A stretch of DNA of 5,605 bases from Bacteroidota bacterium (GTDB lineage: Bacteria; Bacteroidota; Ignavibacteria; UBA10030; UBA8401): NCBI GenBank assembly GCA_030824295.1, contig JAVBYA010000331.1:1-5605 (forward strand), read 5' to 3'. This document shows, in pieces, positions 1-5,605 of the stretch. The notes under the pieces are model-generated. The model made no database searches. It saw only the letters and a program-made list of their open reading frames with translations, and was not told the DNA's origin. Numbering within the stretch: position 1 is the stretch's first letter; each line of letters opens with the position of its first letter. The position numbers and the translations under genes are program-made.

Positions 1-645
1 GGACTGTGCCCCCTTGCGCGGCGTACCGGAGAGATAGTATTTGGAACGCTCTTCGTCCACGAAGACGTACACGCCGGTGACATTCTTCGCTTTGAATGTG
101 AGGGACTTGGAAAGTGCATTCACCTCCCGGCGGTTGGAGGAGGAGAAGTGATTCATATTGAAGATCACGACCGCTTCCCGGTCATCCCCCTTGACGATGA
201 CGTAGTTGAACTCCTTGACGAGCGTCGATTGTTCCTTCCGCTGCAGTTGTTCCTGGATCACCGCGTAGATGTGCGCATGCGATGCCGGTTCGATCACGCA
301 TTCCCGCACATCCATCGGATAACTCCGTGCGGACTCATCATCCACACCGATCAGTCCCAGGAAGAATCGCTTGCCGATGATGAATGCCTTCCGTTTGCTC
401 ACCGTCCGGTACCGCCGTCCTTCAGGGGACTGTACCATCGGTGCACACCGGATACCGGTGTCGAGAGAATCCCAAAATGCTTCGACCGCTCCCTGCTTTC
501 CCTGCAATTCCGTCGGATAGTCGATGGAAGAGGAGAAGCAGATGGTGCAGCGTTTGTCGAACGATGTCTGGCATTCACCGGCGATCAGCCGTCGGTTGGG
601 ATGTTTGGAGGCGGAAGCAGTGAGGAATTCAGCAAGTGTTTTCAA
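1..645 (-). CDS. RlmC/RlmD-type RNA (uracil-5-)-methyltransferase, N-terminal part (runs off left edge)
   Basis: Family members use SAM to methylate C5 of a uridine in 23S rRNA or tRNA. The reading frame runs open for 215 codons from a TTG at 645 to the window edge. The protein has Cys25-x7-Cys33-x2-Cys36, the same spacing I recall for the iron-sulfur ligands at the N-terminus of E. coli RlmC, and Cys116 in RECVIEPAS, which lines up with the fourth ligand in RlmC (DCPLYPAS). The SPEGRRYRTVSKRKAF stretch (residues 73-88) matches the RlmC 'GPEQGFRNKAK' region, and the block after Cys116 resembles the RNA-binding central part. The SAM-binding domain and catalytic cysteine lie outside the window, so activity cannot be checked. 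The TTG start is chosen because an in-frame stop lies about 50 bases upstream and the first ATG is residue 70, beyond three of the cysteines. No clear Shine-Dalgarno sequence is visible. It could be RlmC, RlmD or TrmA-like in target; the cysteine spacing favours RlmC. Confidence 0.85.
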   Translation of the reverse strand, partial: MKTLAEFLTASASKHPNRRLIAGECQTSFDKRCTICFSSSIDYPTELQGKQGAVEAFWDSLDTGIRCAPMVQSPEGRRYRTVSKRKAFIIGKRFFLGLIGVDDESARSYPMDVRECVIEPASHAHIYAVIQEQLQRKEQSTLVKEFNYVIVKGDDREAVVIFNMNHFSSSNRREVNALSKSLTFKAKNVTGVYVFVDEERSKYYLSGTPRKGAQS

Positions 646-723
646 TAGGGGGGTCGATTTCTCTATATTATATGATTCTCTGTTTTTAACTTACACCAAT
701 TGTTCTTACATTTCAATGAGAAT
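646..723. promoter_or_regulatory. AT-rich divergent intergenic region
   Basis: These 78 bases separate the leftward methyltransferase from the rightward ftsB-like gene and must hold both promoters if neither gene is read from farther away. The region is markedly richer in A and T than the flanking coding sequence. On the minus strand there is a perfect TATAAT (672 to 667), 21 bases before the TTG start, with no convincing -35 partner. No gene fits in this gap. Confidence 0.55.
684..714 (+). promoter_or_regulatory. possible Bacteroidota-like promoter for the ftsB-like gene
   Basis: TACATTTC at 707-714 matches the Bacteroidota -7 box TAnnTTTG at all but the last base. It sits 19 bases after a TTTT at 684-687 that could serve as the -33 TTTG element. 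The predicted transcript would begin only a few bases before the ATG at 724. This is a weak match in an AT-rich background and is inference only. Confidence 0.25.
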
Positions 724-1062
724 ATGAAATTTTATCGAAAAATCAAGAAACAGGTCAGTCCCGAGAACCTCGCCGAAACCGTCAAAGAGAACAAGAAAGG
801 GACAGCCATAGCGCTTGCAGCGCTGCTTCTGGTGCTCTACGTATTGTTCAATAACAATGGTATCATCGCACGCGTCCGTCTGGAGATGGAAAAGACCGAA
901 GCATTGGAACGGATCCGTGTGGCCGAAGAGGAACAAAAACGGCTGAAGGACCAGTCCAAAGCATTGGACGGTGATCCGAAAGCGGTGGAGAAAGTAGCGC
1001 GCGAGAAGTACGGTATGGTGCGGGAGAATGAAAAAGTTTATAAAGTAGTACCGAAAAAATAG
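724..1062 (+). CDS. ftsB: FtsB/DivIC-family septum formation initiator
   Basis: A bitopic inner-membrane protein of 112 residues, matching the usual 90-120 of this family. It has a basic cytoplasmic N-terminus (residues 1-26, many Lys/Arg), a single hydrophobic segment (about 27-42), then a charged coiled-coil stretch (about 50-80). It ends with the family's C-terminal motif around residues 88-106, VEKVAREKYGMVRENEKVY, in which AREKYGM is typical. FtsB/DivIC forms a complex with FtsL and FtsQ/DivIB that activates septal peptidoglycan synthesis. The ATG at 724 is preferred to the in-frame TTG at 700, because it gives the normal short cytoplasmic tail and the upstream extension shows no family similarity. 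The ribosome site is weak (GAG at 718-720). Its base composition is more AT-rich than the genes downstream. The division into FtsB versus DivIC naming depends on lineage; the family call is firm. Confidence 0.88.
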   Translation: MKFYRKIKKQVSPENLAETVKENKKGTAIALAALLLVLYVLFNNNGIIARVRLEMEKTEALERIRVAEEEQKRLKDQSKALDGDPKAVEKVAREKYGMVRENEKVYKVVPKK

Positions 1063-1070
1063 TTTCAAAT

Positions 1071-1105
1071 TACAAGATTACATGATTGCAAAATTTAATC
1101 TTGTA
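1071..1105 (+). terminator. 10-bp perfect inverted repeat followed by T5, possible weak terminator of ftsB
   Basis: TACAAGATTA at 1071-1080 is exactly complementary to TAATCTTGTA at 1096-1105, with a 15-base loop, and TTTTT follows at 1106-1110. It begins 9 bases after the ftsB stop. The shape is that of an intrinsic terminator, but the stem has only two G-C pairs and would be weak. It also overlaps a promoter-like box and a second inverted repeat, so it may have another role. Confidence 0.4.
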
Positions 1106-1115
1106 TTTTTGCAAT
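1085..1115 (+). repeat. second inverted repeat, interlocked with the first
   Basis: ATTGCAAAA at 1085-1093 is exactly complementary to TTTTGCAAT at 1107-1115. Its left arm lies in the loop of the 1071-1105 hairpin and its right arm lies just after that hairpin, 7 bases before the rarA start codon. The two stems therefore cross in pseudoknot order rather than nest. The linkers are very short (4, 2 and 1 bases), so the two stems are more likely alternatives than partners. Confidence 0.5.
1104..1111 (+). promoter_or_regulatory. TAnnTTTG-type -7 box upstream of rarA
   Basis: TATTTTTG, followed by CA, matches the Bacteroidota -7 consensus TAnnTTTG exactly. A TTG at 1086-1088 lies 15 bases upstream, shorter than the roughly 19 usually seen to the -33 element, so the upstream half is doubtful. 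If used, transcription would start around 1115-1120 and leave a leader of only a few bases before the TTG at 1123. That would fit with the absence of any Shine-Dalgarno sequence there. Confidence 0.4.
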
Positions 1116-1122
1116 TACACCG

Positions 1123-2427
1123 TTGAGTAATAATATTTTGTCCGTAAGTGAAAAAAATATACCGTTAGCCGAACGCGTCCGCCCGACGTCGCTGGACCAG
1201 TACGCCGGTCAGTCGCATCTGCTGGCACCCGGGAAACCGCTCCGGCAGATGGTGGAGAAGGACGAGCTCCGCTCCTTCATCCTCTGGGGACCTCCCGGTG
1301 TCGGCAAGACGACGCTCGCGCGCATCATTGCAAATCAAACGCGATCGGAGTTCTTCGCGCTGAACGCGGTCTCGTCCGGCGTGAAGGATGTCCGCGAGGT
1401 GATCGCCCGCGCGGAGGAGTTCGCCCGGTCGTTCAAACGGACGATCCTGTTCATCGACGAGATACACCGGTTCAACAAAGCGCAGCAGGATGCGTTGCTC
1501 CATTGTGTGGAGTCCGGCACACTGACGCTCATCGGCGCCACCACCGAGAATCCGTCGTTCGAAGTGATCGCGCCGCTCCTCTCGCGCATGCGTGTGTTCG
1601 TGCTCGAGCCGCTCGGCCGTCCCGAACTGGAAGCGATCCTGGACCAGGCGCTGGCGCAGGACGGTGAACTGACCGCGCAGAACGTCCGCATCGAGGACCG
1701 GGAGTATTTCTTCCTTCTCTCCGGCGGCGATGCACGCAAACTGCTGAACGGACTCGAAGTGGGATTTCAGATCTCCGATCCGGATGCCTCCGGTGTGCAT
1801 GTGCTCACCCGGGAAGTATTGGAGGAGGCGTTCCAGCGGAAGTATTCCCTCTATGATAAGAAGGGGGAACAGCACTACGACATCATTTCCGCATTCATCA
1901 AAAGCATGCGCGGCAGCGACCCTGATGCGTCGGTCTACTGGCTCGCCCGGATGCTCGAAGGGGGCGAGGACCCGAAGTTCATCGCACGGCGCATGATCAT
2001 CCTCGCATCGGAGGATATCGGCAATGCCGATCCCGCAGCGCTGATGATGGCGGTGGATGCTTTCACGGCGGTCGATTATGTCGGCATGCCGGAAGGACGG
2101 ATCATCCTTGCCAATGTCGCAACATATCTTGCGGGCGCACCGAAGAGCAACGCCTCCTACACCGCCATCAGTGAAGCGATGGACGATGTCCGCCGGCTGC
2201 CGAATCTTCCGGTGCCGCTCCATCTGCGCAACGCCCCGACCAAACTGATGAAGGGGCTCGATTACGGGAAAGGATATCAGTACGCCCACGACTTCGCGAA
2301 TAATTTCATAGAACAGCAGCACCTGCCGGACCAGCTCAAAGAGAAGCGGTACTACCGTCCCACGGAGAACGGCAGGGAGAAACAGATCAAAGAACGCTTG
2401 TCATATCTCTGGAAAGGGAGGAAGTAG
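1123..2427 (+). CDS. rarA: replication-associated recombination protein A (AAA+ ATPase, MgsA/YcaJ/WRNIP1 family)
   Basis: A cytoplasmic clamp-loader-like ATPase that acts at stalled replication forks and single-strand DNA ends. The 434 residues fit the family's usual length of about 420-450. Visible motifs in order: PLAERVRPTSLDQYAGQSHLL (14-34), Walker A GPPGVGKT (56-63), Walker B ILFIDE followed by IHRFNKAQQD (108-123), sensor 1 IGATTENP (137-144), SRMR with the arginine finger (154-157), and sensor 2 GGDARKLLN (201-209). The C-terminal tetramerisation region is also typical, with YDKKGEQHYD, ASEDIGNADP and LMKGLDYGKGYQYAHD. All key catalytic residues are present. The TTG start gives an N-terminus that aligns with E. 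coli RarA (MSN...PLA-R-RP); no ribosome site is seen before it. It is the first gene of a tight cluster, with the hydrolase ATG only 4 bases after its stop. Confidence 0.96.
   Translation: MSNNILSVSEKNIPLAERVRPTSLDQYAGQSHLLAPGKPLRQMVEKDELRSFILWGPPGVGKTTLARIIANQTRSEFFALNAVSSGVKDVREVIARAEEFARSFKRTILFIDEIHRFNKAQQDALLHCVESGTLTLIGATTENPSFEVIAPLLSRMRVFVLEPLGRPELEAILDQALAQDGELTAQNVRIEDREYFFLLSGGDARKLLNGLEVGFQISDPDASGVHVLTREVLEEAFQRKYSLYDKKGEQHYDIISAFIKSMRGSDPDASVYWLARMLEGGEDPKFIARRMIILASEDIGNADPAALMMAVDAFTAVDYVGMPEGRIILANVATYLAGAPKSNASYTAISEAMDDVRRLPNLPVPLHLRNAPTKLMKGLDYGKGYQYAHDFANNFIEQQHLPDQLKEKRYYRPTENGREKQIKERLSYLWKGRK
2416..2422 (+). promoter_or_regulatory. strong ribosome binding site for the SGNH hydrolase, inside the end of rarA
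   Basis: GGGAGGA lies 9 bases before the ATG at 2432 and within the last codons of rarA. It is the clearest Shine-Dalgarno sequence in the window and fixes the hydrolase start. It shows that this organism does use such sites, although rlmC-like, ftsB and rarA lack obvious ones. Confidence 0.6.
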
Positions 2428-2431
2428 GACT

Positions 2432-3193
2432 ATGGATACGCAGTCATTGATCGAGAAACTCAAGGAGCACTGCACCATCGTGGTGTTCGGTGACTCCATC
2501 TCCCGCGGCGTGATCTACGACGAGGAGAAGAAACGCCATTCCCTGCTGCTGGAGAGTTTCACCAATCTGGTGAAGGAACGTCTCTCCGGTGCGGTCTTCA
2601 ATGCGGCAAAATTCGGCAGTACGCTGGTGGAAGGACTGCAGCGCCTGCAGAGCGATGTGCTCCAGCGGAAACCGGACATCGTGCTGATCGAATTCGGCGG
2701 GAATGACTGTGATTTCGAGTGGGATGCCATCGCCGAAGATCCGGCAAAGGAATATTCCCCCAAGACGGAACGGAAGACCTTCTACGAACAGCTGACGGAA
2801 CTCGTCGCGAAACTGAACGGGATGAACATCATTCCCGTTCTTGTCTCGCTGCCGCCGCTCGATGCGGAGAAGTATTTCCGCTGGGTGAGCCGGAACAGCG
2901 ACCAGGCGCAGACGAACATCCTGAAGTACATCGGGAACATCTCGCGCATCTACTCCTGGCACGAACAGTACAACGCTGCCATCCTCCGCGTGGCGGAAGA
3001 GACCAAGACGCGCCTCATCGACATCCGCTCTTCGTTCCTCCAGTCCGAGGACTATACCAAGCTCATCTGCCTGGACGGTATCCATCCCAACAAGGAAGGT
3101 CACCGCATCATCGCGGAGAAGATCCTGAACTACATCCAGACCAACTACACGTTCCTTTTGAACAATAATCCACAGATCACTGCAGCAAAGTAG
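2432..3193 (+). CDS. SGNH/GDSL-family hydrolase, probably cytoplasmic
   Basis: A 253-residue esterase/deacylase-fold protein. The four SGNH blocks are all visible: block I FGDSIS with nucleophile Ser22, block II Gly62 in KFGST, block III GGND with Asn91, and block V DGIHPN with Asp215 and His218 completing the triad. Block I starts about 20 residues in, with a charged N-terminus (MDTQSLIEKLKEH) and no signal peptide or membrane segment, so it should be cytoplasmic. That differs from the many exported lipases of this superfamily. The substrate cannot be read from the sequence; family members act on acyl esters, thioesters, acetylated sugars or lysophospholipids. It lies 4 bases after rarA and 7 bases before a ROK sugar kinase, so it is probably co-transcribed with both. 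The link to a sugar kinase suggests, but does not show, an acylated or acetylated sugar substrate. Confidence 0.88.
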   Translation: MDTQSLIEKLKEHCTIVVFGDSISRGVIYDEEKKRHSLLLESFTNLVKERLSGAVFNAAKFGSTLVEGLQRLQSDVLQRKPDIVLIEFGGNDCDFEWDAIAEDPAKEYSPKTERKTFYEQLTELVAKLNGMNIIPVLVSLPPLDAEKYFRWVSRNSDQAQTNILKYIGNISRIYSWHEQYNAAILRVAEETKTRLIDIRSSFLQSEDYTKLICLDGIHPNKEGHRIIAEKILNYIQTNYTFLLNNNPQITAAK

Positions 3194-3200
3194 AATTTCT

Positions 3201-4151
3201 ATGGCCCAACAACTCGCGATCGGCGTCGACCTCGGCGGCACAACGGTCAAAACTGGACTCATCGACAGCAACGGAACCATCCTTGCCCAATCCAAACTCC
3301 CGACCATGGCGGAGGTGAACCCCGCGGCTGTCATCGGACAGATCGTCAAATCCATCAACGAGGTCCTGCCGCATGCCGGCGGTCGTCCTTTGGCCGGTAT
3401 CGGCATCGGTTCGCCCGGGCTCGTCCAGAATCCCGGCGGCATCGTGAAGAGTCCGCCGAACATGAAGAACTGGGATGTCGTCCCGCTGGCGGAGGAGATC
3501 CGTAAGGTATTCAACGTGCGGGTGGAAGTGGACAACGATGCGAACGTCGCAGCGGTAGCGGAAGCGAAGTTCGGCGCCGGCAAGCAGTTCCCCGATTTCC
3601 TCTTCGTCATCTGGGGTACCGGTGTCGGCGGCGGCATCATCATGAACAATCAGATCTTCCGCGGTCCTTCCGGCGGTGCAGGTGAAGTGGGACATATCTC
3701 CATTGATTACGACGGACTGCTCTGCAATTGCGGCACCAAGGGCTGCGTGGAGGCCTATGTCGGACAGAAGCATCTCTCTAAACGGACCATCGAGAAACTG
3801 AAATCGAATCCCGGTTCCAAGATCATCGAGATGGTCGGCGGGGACCTGGAGAAACTCGCACCGATGCATCTCTCACAGGCCGCTGAAGCCGGCGATGCAC
3901 TGGCAAAGGAGATCCTCACCGAAGCCGGCACACTCATGGGTGTGATGATCGGCAGCGTGATGAGCACGCTCGATTTCCGCGTGACCGTGATCGGCGGCGG
4001 CGTCTCCGCGGTCGGCGATTTCGTTTATGACGCCATCCGTACGTCCGTTCAGAAGAACGTCCAGAAACCGATGCGGGAGGAGATCAGGATCGTCCGCGCG
4101 CAGCTCGGCAACGACGCCGGCATCTTCGGCGCAGCGGGCATGGTGTTGTAA
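3201..4151 (+). CDS. ROK-family sugar kinase, glucokinase-like
   Basis: A 316-residue cytoplasmic kinase that transfers phosphate from ATP to a hexose, most often glucose, N-acetylglucosamine or N-acetylmannosamine. Visible features in order: N-terminal phosphate-binding loop DLGGTTVKTG (10-19), GIGSPG (68-73), DNDAN (111-115) with Asp113 as the expected catalytic base, and GTGVGGG (139-145). The ROK zinc site follows, with GEVGH (His165) and CNCGTKGC (Cys175, Cys177, Cys182) followed by VEAY. A second glycine-rich stretch (VIGGGVS) and the usual C-terminal GAAGM close the protein. There is no N-terminal helix-turn-helix, so it is an enzyme and not a NagC/XylR-type ROK repressor. The length and motifs fit bacterial ROK glucokinases; substrate specificity is not fixed by what I can see. 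It starts 7 bases after the hydrolase stop, with only a weak ribosome site, which suggests translational coupling. Confidence 0.92.
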   Translation: MAQQLAIGVDLGGTTVKTGLIDSNGTILAQSKLPTMAEVNPAAVIGQIVKSINEVLPHAGGRPLAGIGIGSPGLVQNPGGIVKSPPNMKNWDVVPLAEEIRKVFNVRVEVDNDANVAAVAEAKFGAGKQFPDFLFVIWGTGVGGGIIMNNQIFRGPSGGAGEVGHISIDYDGLLCNCGTKGCVEAYVGQKHLSKRTIEKLKSNPGSKIIEMVGGDLEKLAPMHLSQAAEAGDALAKEILTEAGTLMGVMIGSVMSTLDFRVTVIGGGVSAVGDFVYDAIRTSVQKNVQKPMREEIRIVRAQLGNDAGIFGAAGMVL

Positions 4152-4152
4152 C

Positions 4153-4194
4153 ATGATCCGGATCTCAGGGATATGGAGCGGACAGGCTGTTTGA
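4153..4194 (+). other. 13-codon ORF at the kinase-lptD junction (possible leader peptide)
   Basis: An ATG one base after the kinase stop opens a 13-codon frame ending in TGA at 4192-4194. It overlaps the proposed lptD start (ATG 4173) in another frame, and its stop overlaps an in-frame TTG of lptD at 4191 (TTGA). It could couple lptD translation to the upstream genes, or be chance. No protein similarity can be judged at this length. Confidence 0.15.
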
Positions 4195-5605
4195 AGAACT
4201 TCAACACACATATCGTGCGGCTGCCGTCCGCCGTCCGCTGTTCCTTCGCTGCATTACTCGTCTCGCTCTTCGTTGCTGCGTCCGCAGCAGCGCAAACAAA
4301 GGACACCCTCGCATTGCCGCCGGACTCGCTCTCATCGAAGCAGGACTCCCTCGCAGCGATGCAGGATTCCCTCATGGCTGCGGATGACGGCATCGATTCG
4401 GTCGTCACCTACACTGCACAGGATTCCATCGTCTTCACGTTTCAAAGCAAGGGGATGAAGATCTACGGGAAAGGGGATATCCGCTTCAAGGACCTCAGCC
4501 TGAAATCCGAACGGATCGACGTCAACTGGAACACCAACGAACTGGAATCGTACGGTGTGCTGGACAGCGTAAAAGCGCAGCAGACCGATTCGCTCAAGCA
4601 GCGCTACACCGGAACGCCCGAGATGATCGAAGGACCGGACACCTACAAAGGGTGGAAGATCTCCTACAATTTCAAGTCCCAGAAAGGCCGCGTGACGCTC
4701 GGCGAGACCGCCGAGGATCAGGGATACTATCAGGGGCAGCAGATCAAGAAAGTGGACAAGGAGATGCTCTTCATCTCCGACGGTTATTACTCCACCTGCG
4801 AATACGGCCACCCGCACTTCTATTTCTTCAGCCCCGCCATGCGCGTCACGGTCCGGGACAAGATCGTCGCCCGTCCTATCTATCTGTACATCGCCGATGT
4901 CCCCATCTTCGCGCTTCCGTTCGGTGTGTTCCCGAGCCAGGGGGGACGCCGCTCCGGCATCATCGCTCCGGCGTTCGTGGACAAAGGGGCGCGCGGAACA
5001 GGACTGGAACATTTCGGATACTACTTCGCCATCAATGATTACATGGATGCATCGCTCGTCGGCGACTGGCTCACCGGCGGCACGTGGCGGGCGAGCCCGA
5101 ACTTCCGCTATGCCAAGCGGTACGATCTATCCGGCTCCTTCTCCGGCTATTACCAGCACACGTACGAGAACGAACCGCGCGATGCGGACTATGTGGACCA
5201 GGTCGATTATGTCGCCAACGTCCTGCACGACCAGACGTTCGATCCCACCACACGCATGAGTGTCAACTTCTCCTTCGTCAGTTCCGAAAGCTACAAGCGG
5301 GCTCTCACACGGAATGAGTTCCTCAATCAGGAGATCACCTCCAACGCCACGCTCAGCAAGAGCTGGGAGGGGACGAGCAACAGCATGAGCGTCAACATCA
5401 ACCGCCGGCAGGACCTCATCACCGGTTCGGTGACGAATGCGCTCCCCTCCGTCTCCTTCAGTCACTCGCAGAGCTATCCCTTCCGGTTCGGCAAATCCGC
5501 AGCAGGAAGCAGCACGGACTATGCGTGGTATGAGATGATCAGCATGGGATACAATTCCAATTACCAGCGGGTCGATAACCGGACCAGGAATGTCGATACC
5601 ATCCC
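4173..5605 (+). CDS. lptD: LptD-family LPS-assembly outer-membrane protein, N-terminal 477 codons (runs off right edge)
   Basis: LptD with the lipoprotein LptE inserts lipopolysaccharide into the outer leaflet of the outer membrane. From the ATG at 4173 there is a signal peptide: basic region to Arg22, hydrophobic core about 25-36, likely cleavage in SAAAQ near 38-41. A Asp-Ser-Leu-rich linker (44-78) and an OstA/LptA-like periplasmic beta-jellyroll (about 84-200: SKGMKIYGKGDIRF, LKSERIDVNWNTNELESYG) follow. Next come the Bacteroidota-type blocks YYSTCEYGHPHFYF (205-218), VPIFALPFGVFP (243-254) and FGYYFAINDYMD (281-292). From there the sequence alternates aromatic and polar residues as in beta-barrel strands. 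The start is uncertain: TTG 4191 or GTG 4215 would give shorter signal peptides, and the latter has a classic short basic region. A weak AGGG (4167-4170) precedes the ATG. The gene begins 21 bases after the kinase stop and is probably its operon partner. The rest of the barrel is missing. Confidence 0.9.
   Translation, partial: MERTGCLKNFNTHIVRLPSAVRCSFAALLVSLFVAASAAAQTKDTLALPPDSLSSKQDSLAAMQDSLMAADDGIDSVVTYTAQDSIVFTFQSKGMKIYGKGDIRFKDLSLKSERIDVNWNTNELESYGVLDSVKAQQTDSLKQRYTGTPEMIEGPDTYKGWKISYNFKSQKGRVTLGETAEDQGYYQGQQIKKVDKEMLFISDGYYSTCEYGHPHFYFFSPAMRVTVRDKIVARPIYLYIADVPIFALPFGVFPSQGGRRSGIIAPAFVDKGARGTGLEHFGYYFAINDYMDASLVGDWLTGGTWRASPNFRYAKRYDLSGSFSGYYQHTYENEPRDADYVDQVDYVANVLHDQTFDPTTRMSVNFSFVSSESYKRALTRNEFLNQEITSNATLSKSWEGTSNSMSVNINRRQDLITGSVTNALPSVSFSHSQSYPFRFGKSAAGSSTDYAWYEMISMGYNSNYQRVDNRTRNVDTI
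4302..4394 (+). repeat. heptad Asp-Ser/Thr-Leu repeat in the LptD linker
   Basis: In the lptD frame, D-T-L, D-S-L, D-S-L, D-S-L and the degenerate D-G-I start at residues 44, 51, 58, 65 and 72, exactly seven residues (21 bases) apart. They lie between the predicted signal peptide and the jellyroll. The DNA copies differ at synonymous positions (for example GACTCGCTC, GACTCCCTC, GATTCCCTC), so the period is held at the protein level. It may be a flexible or weakly helical linker. Confidence 0.6.

Noticed and set aside
148..648. 166-codon open frame on the plus strand over the left-edge gene
   Set aside because: It is antisense to the methyltransferase frame, has no recognisable motif, and the minus-strand frame carries clear iron-sulfur cysteines and family similarity.
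1071..1115. Possible CRISPR-like or mobile-element terminal repeat
   Set aside because: The repeats are short, single, confined to one 45-base gap and not flanked by a transposase or target duplication. They are better described as RNA or promoter structure.
1165..2322. 385-codon open frame on the minus strand opposite rarA
   Set aside because: A long antisense shadow produced by GC-rich codon usage. The plus strand encodes a complete RarA with all motifs; the antisense protein is Arg/His-rich with no domain.
2444..3649. 401-codon open frame on the minus strand spanning hydrolase and kinase
   Set aside because: It crosses the boundary between two well-supported genes on the other strand and shows no family features; it is a shadow of their codon bias.
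3177..3869. Minus-strand frame opposite the ROK kinase
   Set aside because: The plus strand holds every ROK motif, including the zinc site; the antisense frame is compositionally unlike a protein of its own.
4332..5012. 226-codon minus-strand frame opposite lptD
   Set aside because: It is antisense to a reading frame with a signal peptide and clear LptD blocks, and has no motifs of its own.
1..5605. Defence, phage, toxin-antitoxin or retroelement system
   Set aside because: Each gene falls in a known housekeeping family, no frame shows nuclease, reverse transcriptase, toxin or phage features, and no tRNA or integration site is visible.

Overview
This looks like a chromosomal housekeeping segment from a moderately GC-rich member of the Bacteroidota/Chlorobiota (FCB) group, possibly an Ignavibacteria- or Kapabacteria-like lineage. 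Three things point there. The LptD-like protein at the right edge has the Bacteroidota-type layout (YSTC-x5-HFYF block, FGYYFAINDYMD block). A TAnnTTTG element, the -7 box of Bacteroidota promoters, lies just before rarA. Two genes start at TTG with no clear Shine-Dalgarno sequence. The assignment is an inference; the window holds no rRNA or other decisive marker.

Layout: one gene on the minus strand (645 to 1, running off the left edge) encodes the N-terminal part of an RlmC/RlmD-type RNA uracil-5-methyltransferase, with the four cysteines expected to hold a [4Fe-4S] cluster. An AT-rich divergent intergenic region (646-723) separates it from five plus-strand genes: an FtsB/DivIC-type cell-division protein (724-1062), the AAA+ ATPase RarA (1123-2427), a cytoplasmic SGNH/GDSL hydrolase (2432-3193), a ROK-family sugar kinase (3201-4151), and the first 477 codons of an LptD-family LPS-assembly protein (4173 to the right edge).

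The last four genes are spaced 4, 7 and 21 bases apart and look like one operon. The 60-base gap between ftsB and rarA is AT-rich. It holds two interlocking perfect inverted repeats and a Bacteroidota-like promoter box, so it is the most likely place for transcription to stop, restart or be controlled. The genes cover RNA modification, division, replication-fork maintenance, sugar phosphorylation and outer-membrane biogenesis. They look like a stable core-genome neighbourhood rather than a mobile or defence island.

I found no tRNA, rRNA, CRISPR array, insertion sequence or phage gene, and no convincing new biological system. The items worth a second look are small: the nested repeats before rarA, the heptad Asp-Ser-Leu linker at the start of mature LptD, a 13-codon ORF at the kinase-lptD junction, and the pairing of an unassigned hydrolase with a ROK kinase.
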